A stretch of DNA of 22,880 bases from DASWIG01 sp965371445 (GCA_965371445.1 CBDUYN010000167.1:1-22880), one strand, 5' to 3'. Positions 14,922 to 22,812 are shown, counted from the first letter of the stretch. Numbers and translations are program-made. Notes: generated from the letters alone by a model not told the origin.

Positions 14922-15041
14922 GATTTCGTCCTCCTTTCTTCGAGCGTTTCCTACCACAACGGATGGGGAATGAGTGGCGCCGGAGTGGCGGAGCGTGAGA
15001 GAATGTCGCTCGACTACTGAAGACTGGAGAAGCTCTGTTTC

Positions 15042-15869
15042 ATGACAAGATTCCATGGCCCCAGACACGAGCTTTCCGGCGGCGGGTATCGACCCTCCCC
15101 GGGACCCCCTGACACCGAGGCTTCGGCGTCGGGAGGTGTGGCCAAGGTACGCGAGCGCCGCAACGAGAAAGACGGCACGGTCCTCGTCTACGTGCCCGGA
15201 GGCGAGTACACCATTGGCGCGAACGACCTGAGCGAGCAGGAGCAACCGGTCCACCGGGTCCGCTTGAGCCCCTTTTGGATCGGCCAAGTGCCGGTGACGA
15301 ACGAGCAATACGGCCGCTTCATGCAAGCGAATCCCGGCTACCGGCGGCCGGGGTTCTGGAGTGAGGAGATCTTCAACCGTCCCGAGCAGCCCGTGGTGGG
15401 CGTGAGCTGGGAAGACGCCCAGGCCTATTGCAACTGGGCCGGCCTCGTCTTGCCCAGCGAAGTCCAGTGGGAGGCGGCGGCACGAGGCCACGACGGCCGG
15501 AGCTTCCCCTGGGGGGACGAGCCGCCGACTCCGGAGCTGGCAAACTTCGACGGCCATGCGGGCAGGACGACTCCGGTGGGGAGCCTGGAGGCCGGGCGGG
15601 GACCCTTCGGTACCCTCGACCAGGCAGGAAACGTCTGGGAGTGGTGTGCCGACGTCCTCGACGCCGAAGCCTATTCGCGGCGCGAGGCCGCAGCTCTGGA
15701 TCCCCTCGTGACCATCGGCGAGCCCGCCTTTCGGGTGCTGCGCGGCGGCTCCTGGCTCGACAAGGGCGAAAACTTGAAGAGCGCCTTCCGTTTCCGTTAC
15801 TGGGCGCGCCTGCGGCGCCGGTTCGTCGGCGTCCGCTGCGCTTCGCCCGCCACCTCCGAGGAGCCCTAG
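15042..15869 (+). CDS. Formylglycine-generating-enzyme-like (FGE-sulfatase fold) protein without catalytic cysteines
   Basis: Belongs to the SUMF1/EgtB/PvdO fold family. The 275-residue protein has family marks in order: VYVPGGEYTIGANDLSEQEQPVHRVRLSPFWIGQVPVTNEQY, split here as VPGGEYTIGAND, PVHRVRLSPFWIGQVPVTN and EQYGRFM; then PVVGVSWEDAQAYCNWAG, LPSEVQWEAAARG, FPWGDEPP, ANFDG, TPVGSLEAG, GTLDQAGNVWEWCAD, and RVLRGGSW. True formylglycine generators have two Cys shortly after RGGS; here the segment reads RGGSWLDKGENLKSAFRFR, with none, so the enzyme reaction is unlikely. The role is therefore open: other members of this fold bind ligands or act in pigment or thiol chemistry. No signal peptide is seen; the first 30 residues are low-complexity (Gly/Pro/Ser). 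ATG 15042 has GGAGAA upstream. Confidence 0.8.
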   Translation: MTRFHGPRHELSGGGYRPSPGPPDTEASASGGVAKVRERRNEKDGTVLVYVPGGEYTIGANDLSEQEQPVHRVRLSPFWIGQVPVTNEQYGRFMQANPGYRRPGFWSEEIFNRPEQPVVGVSWEDAQAYCNWAGLVLPSEVQWEAAARGHDGRSFPWGDEPPTPELANFDGHAGRTTPVGSLEAGRGPFGTLDQAGNVWEWCADVLDAEAYSRREAAALDPLVTIGEPAFRVLRGGSWLDKGENLKSAFRFRYWARLRRRFVGVRCASPATSEEP

Positions 15870-15876
15870 GGCACCC

Positions 15877-15954
15877 GGGCGAATACAAGATTCGCCCCTA
15901 CGGCGGCCGGCGGGTGGTGCCGGGTCTTGGTAGGGGCGATCCTTGTGATCGCCC
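15877..15954 (-). repeat. REP/BIME-like palindromic element, copy 2, inverted
   Basis: Hairpins GGGCGAAT-ACAAG-ATTCGCCC (15877-15897) and GGGCGATC-CTTGT-GATCGCCC (15934-15954), both perfect, with outer flanks CCCCTAC and GGTAGGGG that also pair. It is the reverse complement arrangement of copy 1 at 10472-10545, with an unrelated middle. It fills the gap between the convergent FGE-like gene (ends 15869) and the minus-strand gene ending at 15965, where it could serve as a bidirectional 3' end structure. Confidence 0.88.
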
Positions 15955-15964
15955 ACCCTCCCGT

Positions 15965-17218
15965 CTACGCCCCCTCGTCCGTCTCCACCCGCCTGCGCAG
16001 GTTCGCCACTTCCTCGGCGGTCGCCTTTCTCCAGATCTCCAGGTGGAGCTTCTTCTCGATCGATTCCGCCGAGTAGCGAATCGAGGTCACGAGCTTGCCG
16101 GCGGAGCTCCACACATGGGCGCGGCCTCGCTCGCCGAGCACGACCACGGTCGAGCGGCGCTCGTCGACGAAAAAGCTCCCCGCCTCGCCGCGCGCCAGGT
16201 CGGAGCGAGCCATGCGGGTCGGACGATCGCCCTGGCGGTGGCGCTTCTCGGCGTGGCCCGTGCGGCGCTCCCGGGCCCGGCGGTCCTGCTCGAGGCGGCG
16301 GCCCATCGATCTCAGGAGGCCTTCGATACGCCCCGACAATCCCGCCGGGGTCGACTTCTGGGATCCTTGAGAGCTCTCGATCGTCTGCAGCACTTGCTGT
16401 CCCCAGGCGAGCACCGCTTGCCAGGGCACGGTCGGGAGGCGGTCGTAGAGGCTCGTCAAGGGCTCGCCTTCCGGTCCGACGCCGAGCACTTGGAGGGCGA
16501 GGCGGCGGCCACGCCGCCGCTTTCCACCGCGCCGCACGGTGGAGAGCACCAGGAAAGACAGCGCCAGGCCCGTCGTTCCCACCGGAGGCTGCGGCACCTG
16601 AAAGTAGCCGGCGGTCAGTAGGGCGTGGACGTGAAAACCGCGGTCGCGGTAGGCGGGCAGAAGCTCGCCGCTGAGCTCGCGGCCCGAGACCACCTCGGTC
16701 ACGAGGCCCGGAGGCGGCTTCAAGGAGCTCGCTTCGCCTCCTGGGAACCGGGCGGGGCGTCCTCGCGCCCCCGGACGCGGCGGGCGGTAGATCTCGTCGA
16801 GGCGTGGATGGCCGCGTTCCAGAAGCCATTGGCCGTAGTCGACGAACCGCGGCAGGCCGGTCGCGGCATAGCCCGCGAAGACCTCGCGGCAGCTTTGCGG
16901 CGCGGCGTGCTCGCAAACGCTCGTACCGCAGCGCAGACAGAGGACCCGCCCCGGCCGCACGAGGGCCCGCTCGGCGAGGAGGGCTTCGATTTCCTCGCCG
17001 AGAGCCTGCTCGGCGTCGTCGACGGCGTCGTCGAGGGCCGCGTCCGGTACTCCGACGGGGATCCGCAGCAGAAGCTCCAGGTGGCTCTTGCGGCCTCCCG
17101 TGCGTCCCTCGAAGGCCAGGTGCCCCTGGGGGTGGCGGGTCAGCTTCTCGCGGACCGTGGCGGCCAGGGTCTCGATCACGAGTCGCAGCGGCGCGGAGGT
17201 GGGCTTTTTAGGCGGCAC
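15965..17218 (-). CDS. Conserved-looking protein with Cys/His cluster, function unknown
   Basis: I do not recognise this 417-residue protein. Residues 94-110 read CLRCGTSVCEHAAPQSC, that is C-x2-C-x4-C-x-H-x5-C, which could bind zinc or another metal. After it come YGQWLLERGHPRLDEIYRPP, a hydrophobic or amphipathic strand-rich middle (ALLTAGYFQVP; TGLALSFLVLSTVRR), a highly basic coiled segment (about 300-345, RRLEQDRRARERRTGHAEKR in part), and a final domain with VVVLGERGRAHVWSSAGKLV. No signal peptide. GTG 17218 starts 15 bases after the pepF stop, with only a weak GAGG upstream, so it is probably the last gene of the four-gene minus-strand unit. Cytoplasmic; perhaps a nucleic-acid-related protein from its charge, but that is a guess. 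Confidence 0.7.
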   Translation of the reverse strand: MPPKKPTSAPLRLVIETLAATVREKLTRHPQGHLAFEGRTGGRKSHLELLLRIPVGVPDAALDDAVDDAEQALGEEIEALLAERALVRPGRVLCLRCGTSVCEHAAPQSCREVFAGYAATGLPRFVDYGQWLLERGHPRLDEIYRPPRPGARGRPARFPGGEASSLKPPPGLVTEVVSGRELSGELLPAYRDRGFHVHALLTAGYFQVPQPPVGTTGLALSFLVLSTVRRGGKRRRGRRLALQVLGVGPEGEPLTSLYDRLPTVPWQAVLAWGQQVLQTIESSQGSQKSTPAGLSGRIEGLLRSMGRRLEQDRRARERRTGHAEKRHRQGDRPTRMARSDLARGEAGSFFVDERRSTVVVLGERGRAHVWSSAGKLVTSIRYSAESIEKKLHLEIWRKATAEEVANLRRRVETDEGA

Positions 17219-17233
17219 GGGAACGTCGCTGCC

Positions 17234-19081
17234 TCAAGAGCTCAAGGTCCGGTCGATCGCCCGAAGCTCCGCGATCATGCCGCGCACCACTTCGAAGCCA
17301 CCCTGCCAAAAGCTTTCGTCGGCGATGTCGATCCCCATCTCTCCCAGGACCTCGGCGGGGCGTGCCGAGCCGCCGTAGGAAAGCAGCCGCAGGTAGCCCG
17401 GCTTGAAGGCGTCGCCCTCTTCCTGATAGCGCCGGTAAAGTGCCAGCACCAGGAGCTGTCCGAAGCTGTAGGCGTAGCAGTAGAAGGGTGTCGTGAACAG
17501 ATGGGGGATCGACAGCCACTCGTAGCGGAACTCCGGCGCGACGTCGATGCTCGTACCGAACTGCTCTTCCAGGTTGTGCAGGTAGAGGTCGCACAGCTCC
17601 TCCGGCGTCCGGTGGTCCAGGACCGCCTGGTGGGCGACGTTCTCGAAGCGCACGAAGTAGCTCTGACGCATCACCGTGGCATAGATGTCGTCGATCGCCG
17701 CGGCCAGGAGCTCGCGGCGCACCGCGGGGTCGTCTTCCTCGGCGAGGAGCCGATCGGTGATCAGCATCTCGGCAAAGACCGACGCGGTCTCCGCCAGCGG
17801 TAGCGACGGATGCTGGGTCAAGAGCGAATGTCCGCTCGCCAGTAAGCTGTGTACCGCGTGCCCGAGCTCGTGGGCCAGGGTCGCCACGTCGCGGAGGCGG
17901 CCCGTGAAGTTGAAGAGCACCCAGGGCGTCAGCTTCGGGGAGACCGTCGCACAAAAAGCCCCGATCTTCTTGCCCTTGCGGATCTCGGCGTCGACGTGCC
18001 GCCTGGCGAAGACCCCCTCCGCCAGGCCCCCGATCTTCGGATCGAAGCGATAGAAGGTGTCGAGGACCCGGTCCACCGCGTCGGAGTAATCCACCGTCTG
18101 GTGCGAAGCTGCAAGAGGTGCGTAGACGTCATAGCGGCGCAGACGCTTCATGCCGAGCCAGCCCGCCTTCATCCGGAAATAGTCCTGGAAAAGGGGCGCG
18201 TTGCGGTGCACCACGTCGAGCAGCGTCGCCACCGCGGCGTCGGGGATGTCGTTCGAGAGGTTACGCATCGAAATCGGCGACGCCACGCCGCGCAGCTCGA
18301 CGTACTCGTTGTGCCAGTCGCGGACCCGGTAGGCGTAGATCTGCGCCAGGATCTGGGTTTCGCCCGAGAGGACGCGGAACATCTCCTGGAACACGCGTTG
18401 GCGCACCTCCGGGTCCGGGGCGTAGAAGTAGCTCCGCATCTCGCCGTCGGTGAGCGTTTTCTCCTCGCCCTCTATCTCGACGTGGAATTCGAGCCGGTTC
18501 GTCAGCATCGAGTAGAGCGTCACCACGGCCTCGATGCCGTTGGCGTTCTTGACGTTGATGATCTGCTCGGAACGCTCGTCGAGGGTGTAGGGCGTGAAAC
18601 GGCGCAGCTCCTGCAGGTAGTGGCGCAAGTCGCCGAGCTCCTGGACCGTGACGTCGAGCTCGGCCGTCGGCAGGAGCCGCTCGGCTTCCTCGTCGGTGAG
18701 GCTCTTCCACCACAGGGTGAAGAAGAGAAAACGGTTCTCCGCCCGCGTCAGGACCTGACGGATTCGGTTGCGCAACGCCAGGGCCTCGGAATCCTGAGAG
18801 TCGGAAGCGAAACGCAGGCTGGCGTAGCCGCCCAGGACGTCCATCGAAGCCAGGATCTCCTCGTATCGGTGCAACGTGTCGAGGAGCTCTTGGCGGTTCA
18901 CGTCGCCCGCCAGACGGTCGCGGGCCTTCTCGAATCCTTCCACCTGGGCGTCGAGGCTCGCGATTCGCTCGGTGATCACTTGCTCAATGGGCTCCGACAG
19001 CAGGTCGGAGAGATCCCACGAGGTGATCTCGTAGCGCCGCACCGTGGGCGGGTCTTGGGTGAGGGTCATGGATGGGCTCAT
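17234..19081 (-). CDS. pepF: Oligoendopeptidase F, M3 family zinc peptidase
   Basis: Cytoplasmic metallopeptidase that cuts short peptides, used in peptide recycling. The 615-residue protein has the zinc motif HELGH at residues 404-408 (LAHELGHAVHS), with the third ligand Glu in AETASVFAEM about 25-30 residues on, and the M3B features YDVYAPL, KKIGAFCA, and the C-terminal PFYCYAYSFGQLLVLALY and YLRLLSYGGSARPAEVLGEMGID, given in parts. The N-terminus WDLSDLL is typical of the family. The start is uncertain: ATG 19081, ATG 19069 and ATG 19144 are in frame and none has a strong ribosome binding site; 19081 gives the usual family length. Located between pabB-pabC and an unknown gene in the same direction. 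Confidence 0.92.
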   Translation of the reverse strand: MSPSMTLTQDPPTVRRYEITSWDLSDLLSEPIEQVITERIASLDAQVEGFEKARDRLAGDVNRQELLDTLHRYEEILASMDVLGGYASLRFASDSQDSEALALRNRIRQVLTRAENRFLFFTLWWKSLTDEEAERLLPTAELDVTVQELGDLRHYLQELRRFTPYTLDERSEQIINVKNANGIEAVVTLYSMLTNRLEFHVEIEGEEKTLTDGEMRSYFYAPDPEVRQRVFQEMFRVLSGETQILAQIYAYRVRDWHNEYVELRGVASPISMRNLSNDIPDAAVATLLDVVHRNAPLFQDYFRMKAGWLGMKRLRRYDVYAPLAASHQTVDYSDAVDRVLDTFYRFDPKIGGLAEGVFARRHVDAEIRKGKKIGAFCATVSPKLTPWVLFNFTGRLRDVATLAHELGHAVHSLLASGHSLLTQHPSLPLAETASVFAEMLITDRLLAEEDDPAVRRELLAAAIDDIYATVMRQSYFVRFENVAHQAVLDHRTPEELCDLYLHNLEEQFGTSIDVAPEFRYEWLSIPHLFTTPFYCYAYSFGQLLVLALYRRYQEEGDAFKPGYLRLLSYGGSARPAEVLGEMGIDIADESFWQGGFEVVRGMIAELRAIDRTLSS

Positions 19082-19142
19082 GGTCTCGGCCAAACGTCTC
19101 GCAGGCACACTCTGAGATTCGGGAGGATCGACAATCCTCGGC

Positions 19143-19148
19143 ATTCTA
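19143..19148 (-). promoter_or_regulatory. -10-like box TAGAAT ahead of pepF
   Basis: TAGAAT on the minus strand lies in the 88-base gap between the PabB-PabC stop and ATG 19081 and could start an internal transcript for pepF. It has no recognisable -35 hexamer at the usual distance, so support is weak. Confidence 0.25.
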
Positions 19149-19169
19149 TAAGATCCTCTCTCGCCGATC

Positions 19170-20957
19170 CTATTTCCTCGGCATTCGCTCGGGCGTCCGC
19201 CGGGTCCGGACGACGCCGCGCAGCGCATTGACGAGAAAGACCTCGTCGGCCTCGCCGAGGCTCTCGACCGACAGCACCTGCTCGCGCAGACAGCCGCGCC
19301 GGACGAGCTCGCCGCGAAACGTCCCCGGGAGAAGGCCGCAGTCGACCGGCGGTGTCAGGTACTCGCCGCCGAGCTTGAGCACCAGGTTCGCCCGGGTCGA
19401 TTCCGTCAGCTCGTGGCGCTCGTTCCACAGGATCACTTCGTCGAGGTCCCTCCGGCGCTCCAGGGCCTCCTCGTAGCGCCGGCGGCGCGTGGTCTTGTGG
19501 AAGAGAAAGACGTCGCGGGACTCGACGCTCCTCGAATCGAGGCCGATCCTAAAGCGCTCGTGCCGAGCCCGAGGCATGGGCTCCGACTCGGTTCGCACAC
19601 GGCCGTCGCGCCCCAGGAGCAGGCGCACCCGGGAACGCTCGGCTGTGGACCCACCCTGAACGGCGGCCGCGAGCCGGCGGCGGACGGTGTCCTCGTCGTA
19701 GCGAAAGCCGAAGTAGGCGGCCGAGCCCGAGAGGCGTTCCAGGTGGCGTTCGAGAAGGAAGTAGCCGCTCGCTCCTCGCCACAGCAGCGTCTCGAAGAGC
19801 TCGAAGGGCTCCGGTGCGGCGCTCAAGACGAGGGCTTTGGTGCGGCACTCCTCGTACTCGCGGCCGGCGTCCGAGTCCCATACGATGCCGCTGCCCGTGC
19901 CGTAGCGCGCTTGACCCGCCTCGCGGTCGACGGTGACGGTGCGGATCGCGACGTTCAGATGGGCCCGGCGGTTCGGGGAGAGAAACCCGATCGAGCCGGT
20001 GTAGGCCCCGCGGGGCTCGGTTTCGAGGTCGCGGATGATCGACGAGGTGCGGATCTTCGGTGCGCCGGTGATCGAGGCGGAGGGATAAAGCGCCCGCAGG
20101 ATCTCGGAGATCGGCGCCGCGCTCCGGGCGCTCACCGTCGAGGTCAGCTGGTGGAGCGTCGGATAGGTCTCGAGGCGAAAGAGCTCGTCGACGCGGACGG
20201 TGCCGCTGCGGGCCACTTTTCCCAGGTCGTTTCTCATCATGTCGACGATCATGACGTTCTCGGCGCGCTCCTTGCCCGAGGCGCGAAGCTCCGCGGCCAG
20301 CCGCCGATCCTCCTGCGGATAGCGGCCGCGCGGCGCCGTCCCCTTCATCGGCCGGCTCGTCAGGCGATCGCCGTCGAGGGTGAAGAAAAGCTCCGGCGAG
20401 CTGGAGCAGAGGGCGAAGCGCCCGGTGTCGACGTAGGCCGAGCAGCGTCCTCCCTGGGCCGCGGCGAGGGCCGCGAAAAGCGCGAAGGCGTCGCCCTCAA
20501 AGGCCGTTTCCAGGGCGAACGTGTAGTTGACCTGGTAGGTGTCGCCGATGGCGATCCGCCGGTGGATCTCGGCGATCGCCGCCTGGTGCTCGGCGGGGCC
20601 GATCGTGGGACGCCAGTCGAGCCGCGGCGGCGCGGCGGCCGGCGGTGCCGGCGGCGACGCCGGATGCGGACGCTCGAAAAGACCCCACCAGGCAAGCGGC
20701 AGAGGGCCCCCGGCGTGGGCCACGAGCGCCGGGTCGAGCCCCGGGGCCGCCTCGTAGCTCAGGAAACCGGCGGCGTAGAGGCCCCGGCCGAGCGCACGCT
20801 CGACCTCCGCCAGAGCGTCGAGGACGTCCTCGGTCCGCTCCGCGGTGACCACCGCCACCGGATCGCGGAAGTGCCACCAGCGGCTCTCACCGTCGGGGTC
20901 CGTCGCCTGGAGGAGGACGCAGGGCGACCTTGGCGTCTCGCTCGGCACGTCTCTCAC
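19170..20957 (-). CDS. pabBC: Fused aminodeoxychorismate synthase component I and aminodeoxychorismate lyase
   Basis: Makes p-aminobenzoate for folate: the PabB part aminates chorismate with ammonia from PabA, and the PabC part (PLP enzyme, fold type IV) releases pyruvate. In 595 residues, the N-terminal two thirds (about 1-370) show the chorismate-binding motifs TYQVNYTF, SRPMKGTAPRG, ASGKERAENVMIVDMMRND, SITGAPKIR and YTGSIGF. The last third (about 375-595) shows LFETLLW, RLRR-type sequence, FLFHKTTRRRRYEEA with the probable PLP Lys, EVILWNERHELTESTRANL, and GLLPGTFRGELVRRG. GTG 20957 abuts the TAG of the upstream kinase gene with no gap; GTG 20948 is an alternative. A PabA glutaminase is not in the window. 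The fusion is known in several bacterial phyla. Confidence 0.92.
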   Translation of the reverse strand: MRDVPSETPRSPCVLLQATDPDGESRWWHFRDPVAVVTAERTEDVLDALAEVERALGRGLYAAGFLSYEAAPGLDPALVAHAGGPLPLAWWGLFERPHPASPPAPPAAAPPRLDWRPTIGPAEHQAAIAEIHRRIAIGDTYQVNYTFALETAFEGDAFALFAALAAAQGGRCSAYVDTGRFALCSSSPELFFTLDGDRLTSRPMKGTAPRGRYPQEDRRLAAELRASGKERAENVMIVDMMRNDLGKVARSGTVRVDELFRLETYPTLHQLTSTVSARSAAPISEILRALYPSASITGAPKIRTSSIIRDLETEPRGAYTGSIGFLSPNRRAHLNVAIRTVTVDREAGQARYGTGSGIVWDSDAGREYEECRTKALVLSAAPEPFELFETLLWRGASGYFLLERHLERLSGSAAYFGFRYDEDTVRRRLAAAVQGGSTAERSRVRLLLGRDGRVRTESEPMPRARHERFRIGLDSRSVESRDVFLFHKTTRRRRYEEALERRRDLDEVILWNERHELTESTRANLVLKLGGEYLTPPVDCGLLPGTFRGELVRRGCLREQVLSVESLGEADEVFLVNALRGVVRTRRTPERMPRK

Positions 20958-22286
20958 CTACACGGGCAACCGCAGGCAGGCTTGACAGCCCGCGCCGTCG
21001 CAACGGTTCTCCAGGGTGAGGCTTCCGCCGTGGGCCTCGGCGATCTGGCGGCAAAGGACGAGGCCGATCCCGGTCCCGCCCGGCTTGGTGGTGAAAAACG
21101 GCACGAAGAGGTTCTTGGGGTTCGCGATCCCCGGGCCCCGATCCCGAACCAGGACTTCGAGATACGACGCCGCGAGCCGCCACGAGACGCGCACCTCGGC
21201 GGCCTCCGCCGCCTCGTCCGAGGCCTCCTCGAGGACTGCGTCGACGGCGTTCTTGACCAGGTTGATCAGGACTTGCTCCACCTGGTCGCGATCGGCCTCG
21301 ATCGTCACCTCGGGTCCTTTGTGGACCACGACGGCGCGGCGGGTCTCGAAGGCGACGACACGGCGGATCATCGGGCCGATGGGCAGCGGCTGGAGCTTCG
21401 GGGGAGGGAGCCGGGCGAGGCGCGAGTAGGCGCCGACGAAGCGGTTCAAGGAGTCGCAACGGTCGGCGATGATCACGAGCCCCCGCTGGGCGTCGTGGCG
21501 CCATCCGGAGGGTAGCTCGTCGCGGCGCAGGAGGCCGGCGAGCGTCGACGCGGTCGACTTGATCGGCGCGAGCGAGTTGTTGAGCTCGTGGCCGAGGACG
21601 CGGATCAGCCGCTGCCAGGCGAGCCGTTCCTCCTCGCGCAGGGCCTTCGAGACGTCGGTCAGCACCAGCAGCTGGTGCGGCCTGCCGGCTTCGCGGAAGC
21701 TCCCGCGGCGGCATTGCCAACGGCCGCTCTGGCCCGGGAACGAGCGCTCGAACGTCTGGACCGCTTCGCCTTGGAGGCAGTCTTCGAGACCGAGCTCGAC
21801 GGCGCCGCGGCCGAGCAGGCGATCGGCACCCTGCGCCATCATGCGCTCCCCGGCCAGGTTGGTCAGACGGAGCTTGCGCTCGCGGTCAAAAGTGAAGACC
21901 GCGAGGTCGATCTCCTCGATCACCTTGCGCAGGAGCTGGCTCGCGTCGACGGCGTCGAAACGCTGGCTGCGAAGCGTCGCTCCGAGCACGTTGATCTCCG
22001 TCATCACCTCGCTCAGCGCGTCGTCGGTCCGCGGCTTGCGGGCCCGAATCGAGTAATCGCCTTCGCGCAGCGCCTCCAGGAGGTTGGCGATCGTCTGTAA
22101 GGACAGGACCGTGCGCTCGCGGACCGCGAGGGCGAAGCCCCACCAGAGGGCGAGGATGAAGACGGTCGCCGTCCACACCACTTTTGCCGTGTAGTCGCCG
22201 GCCCACAGGATCCCGAGCGCCACGAGCGAGCCCGGCAGGCCCGCGCCGACTGCCATCAGGAAGATGCGCCCCTCGTGAGTCGTCAT
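20958..22286 (-). CDS. NtrY-like membrane histidine kinase
   Basis: Sensor kinase of 442 residues, likely to phosphorylate an NtrC-type regulator. Two membrane helices (about 8-29 and 35-55) with a very short outer loop, then a HAMP-like linker (REGDYSIRAR), a PAS-type domain (about 118-213, IDLAVFTFDRERKLRLTN), the H-box VLGHELNNSLAPIKS with His233, N-box INLVKNAVDAV, G1 VRDRGPGI, F-box FVPFFTTK and G2 GGTGIGL. The Asn-rich H-box (ELNNSLAPI) resembles NtrY/NtrB-type kinases. ATG 22286 begins at the first helix and has TAGAGT ending exactly 7 bases ahead, with no ribosome binding site; the frame stays open further left of the gene but without family features. The response regulator partner may lie outside the window or be one of the two sigma-54 activators here. 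Confidence 0.9.
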   Translation of the reverse strand: MTTHEGRIFLMAVGAGLPGSLVALGILWAGDYTAKVVWTATVFILALWWGFALAVRERTVLSLQTIANLLEALREGDYSIRARKPRTDDALSEVMTEINVLGATLRSQRFDAVDASQLLRKVIEEIDLAVFTFDRERKLRLTNLAGERMMAQGADRLLGRGAVELGLEDCLQGEAVQTFERSFPGQSGRWQCRRGSFREAGRPHQLLVLTDVSKALREEERLAWQRLIRVLGHELNNSLAPIKSTASTLAGLLRRDELPSGWRHDAQRGLVIIADRCDSLNRFVGAYSRLARLPPPKLQPLPIGPMIRRVVAFETRRAVVVHKGPEVTIEADRDQVEQVLINLVKNAVDAVLEEASDEAAEAAEVRVSWRLAASYLEVLVRDRGPGIANPKNLFVPFFTTKPGGTGIGLVLCRQIAEAHGGSLTLENRCDGAGCQACLRLPV

Positions 22287-22293
22287 GGTGCCG

Positions 22294-22299
22294 ACTCTA
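22294..22299 (-). promoter_or_regulatory. -10-like box TAGAGT, 7 bases before the kinase ATG
   Basis: On the minus strand TAGAGT (TANNNT pattern) is followed by exactly 7 bases and then ATG 22286. The arrangement is the same as at 4039-4052. It suggests a leaderless transcript that would begin the four-gene minus-strand unit. Confidence 0.45.
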
Positions 22300-22603
22300 T
22301 CCCCCTTTCCGGAGAAAGAGCCTACTCCGAGATCCTCAGGTGCTCTTGTTGGCTGCTCTTGGGGGTGGAGGACGACGGGCGGATCACGGGCGCGCGTCCG
22401 CGGCACGAGTCGACGACGGACACCCGGCGCGTCCAGGCCCTGATCGCCAACCTCACGCGGCCCGCCTGGACCTGTGACGTGTGGCTCGTCGACCTCGAAG
22501 AAGGAGAGGTTCTGGTCATCGAGGTGCCGGCTTCCGTTCGGCAAGGGCGGCTGAGGTTTGGATCCCAGGGCAAACGGGTCTGGCGCGCAGTCCCCGATGG
22601 CTC

Positions 22604-22812
22604 CTCTTTTGCCCGGGATAATCGCGGCCATTTCAGACTTGTAAGTCTTTTACCTGCGGCGAAGAGCGAGAAAGTGGCGATGGGAGGTCTCTTGCTGCGG
22701 CCCGAGAGCGTCCATTCCAGAAAGGGAAGTCTTTTGCCCGGGGCAAAAGACTTCCAATCGGCGTTGGCTCGTCTTTTGCCCGGGGCAGAACGGCGGCCTT
22801 GAGACATTCCGG
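22604..22812. repeat. Degenerate tandem repeat with 42-base period
   Basis: Five copies of a unit that begins with (G/C)TCTTTTGCCCGGGGC or a variant start at 22604, 22645, 22687, 22729 and 22771, a spacing of 41, 42, 42 and 42 bases. The first 16 bases of each unit are well kept, and the other 26 vary strongly. On either strand the last four units encode 14-residue repeats (for example SLLPGAKDFQSALA on plus, GKRLPFLEWTLSGR on minus). Confidence 0.75.
22725..22755. repeat. Near-perfect palindrome of 31 bases
   Basis: Arms GGAAGTCTTTTGCCC (22725-22739) and GGGCAAAAGACTTCC (22741-22755) are perfect inverted repeats around a single G. It sits in the fourth unit of the 42-base array and would form a strong hairpin or cruciform. 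No T-run follows directly, so terminator function is not clear. From 22813 to the window end I see no further gene. Confidence 0.85.

Larger units (their letters stand above)
22275..22802 (+). pseudogene. Truncated AlbA_2-like reading frame
   Basis: The plus-strand frame contains WLLLGVEDDGRITGARP, followed by a helix (TRRVQALIANLTRPAW) and the strands CDVWLVDLEEGEVLVIEVPAS, written here in part. This matches the second half of the AlbA_2 domain (Schlafen-related, found in putative transcriptional regulators), whose usual pattern is LLGVdDdGxixG and vlvixV. The first half of the domain (the E-x-K and AfaNtxGG region) is missing: the upstream frame is short and overlaps the kinase start. After the domain the sequence runs into 42-base degenerate repeats and stops at 22800-22802; no C-terminal helix-turn-helix region is present. 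No start codon with a ribosome binding site is seen, so a decayed fragment is the best reading; a short divergent gene starting within 22275-22362 is possible. Confidence 0.45.

Noticed and set aside
14922..16916. Upstream extension of the murA frame to over 1000 codons
   Set aside because: It crosses the divergent FGE-like gene and part of the next minus-strand gene. The TTG at 14921 has a strong ribosome binding site and fits the family N-terminus and length.
16625..17803. 392-codon plus-strand open frame
   Set aside because: Antisense to the Cys/His-cluster gene and pepF; the two minus-strand frames have family motifs or sensible spacing.
19413..21515. 700-codon plus-strand open frame
   Set aside because: Antisense shadow of pabBC and the histidine kinase, without any domain of its own.
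22604..22812. CRISPR array
   Set aside because: The constant part is only about 16 bases and degenerate, variable parts are 26 bases, and no cas gene is near. An open frame runs through most of it.
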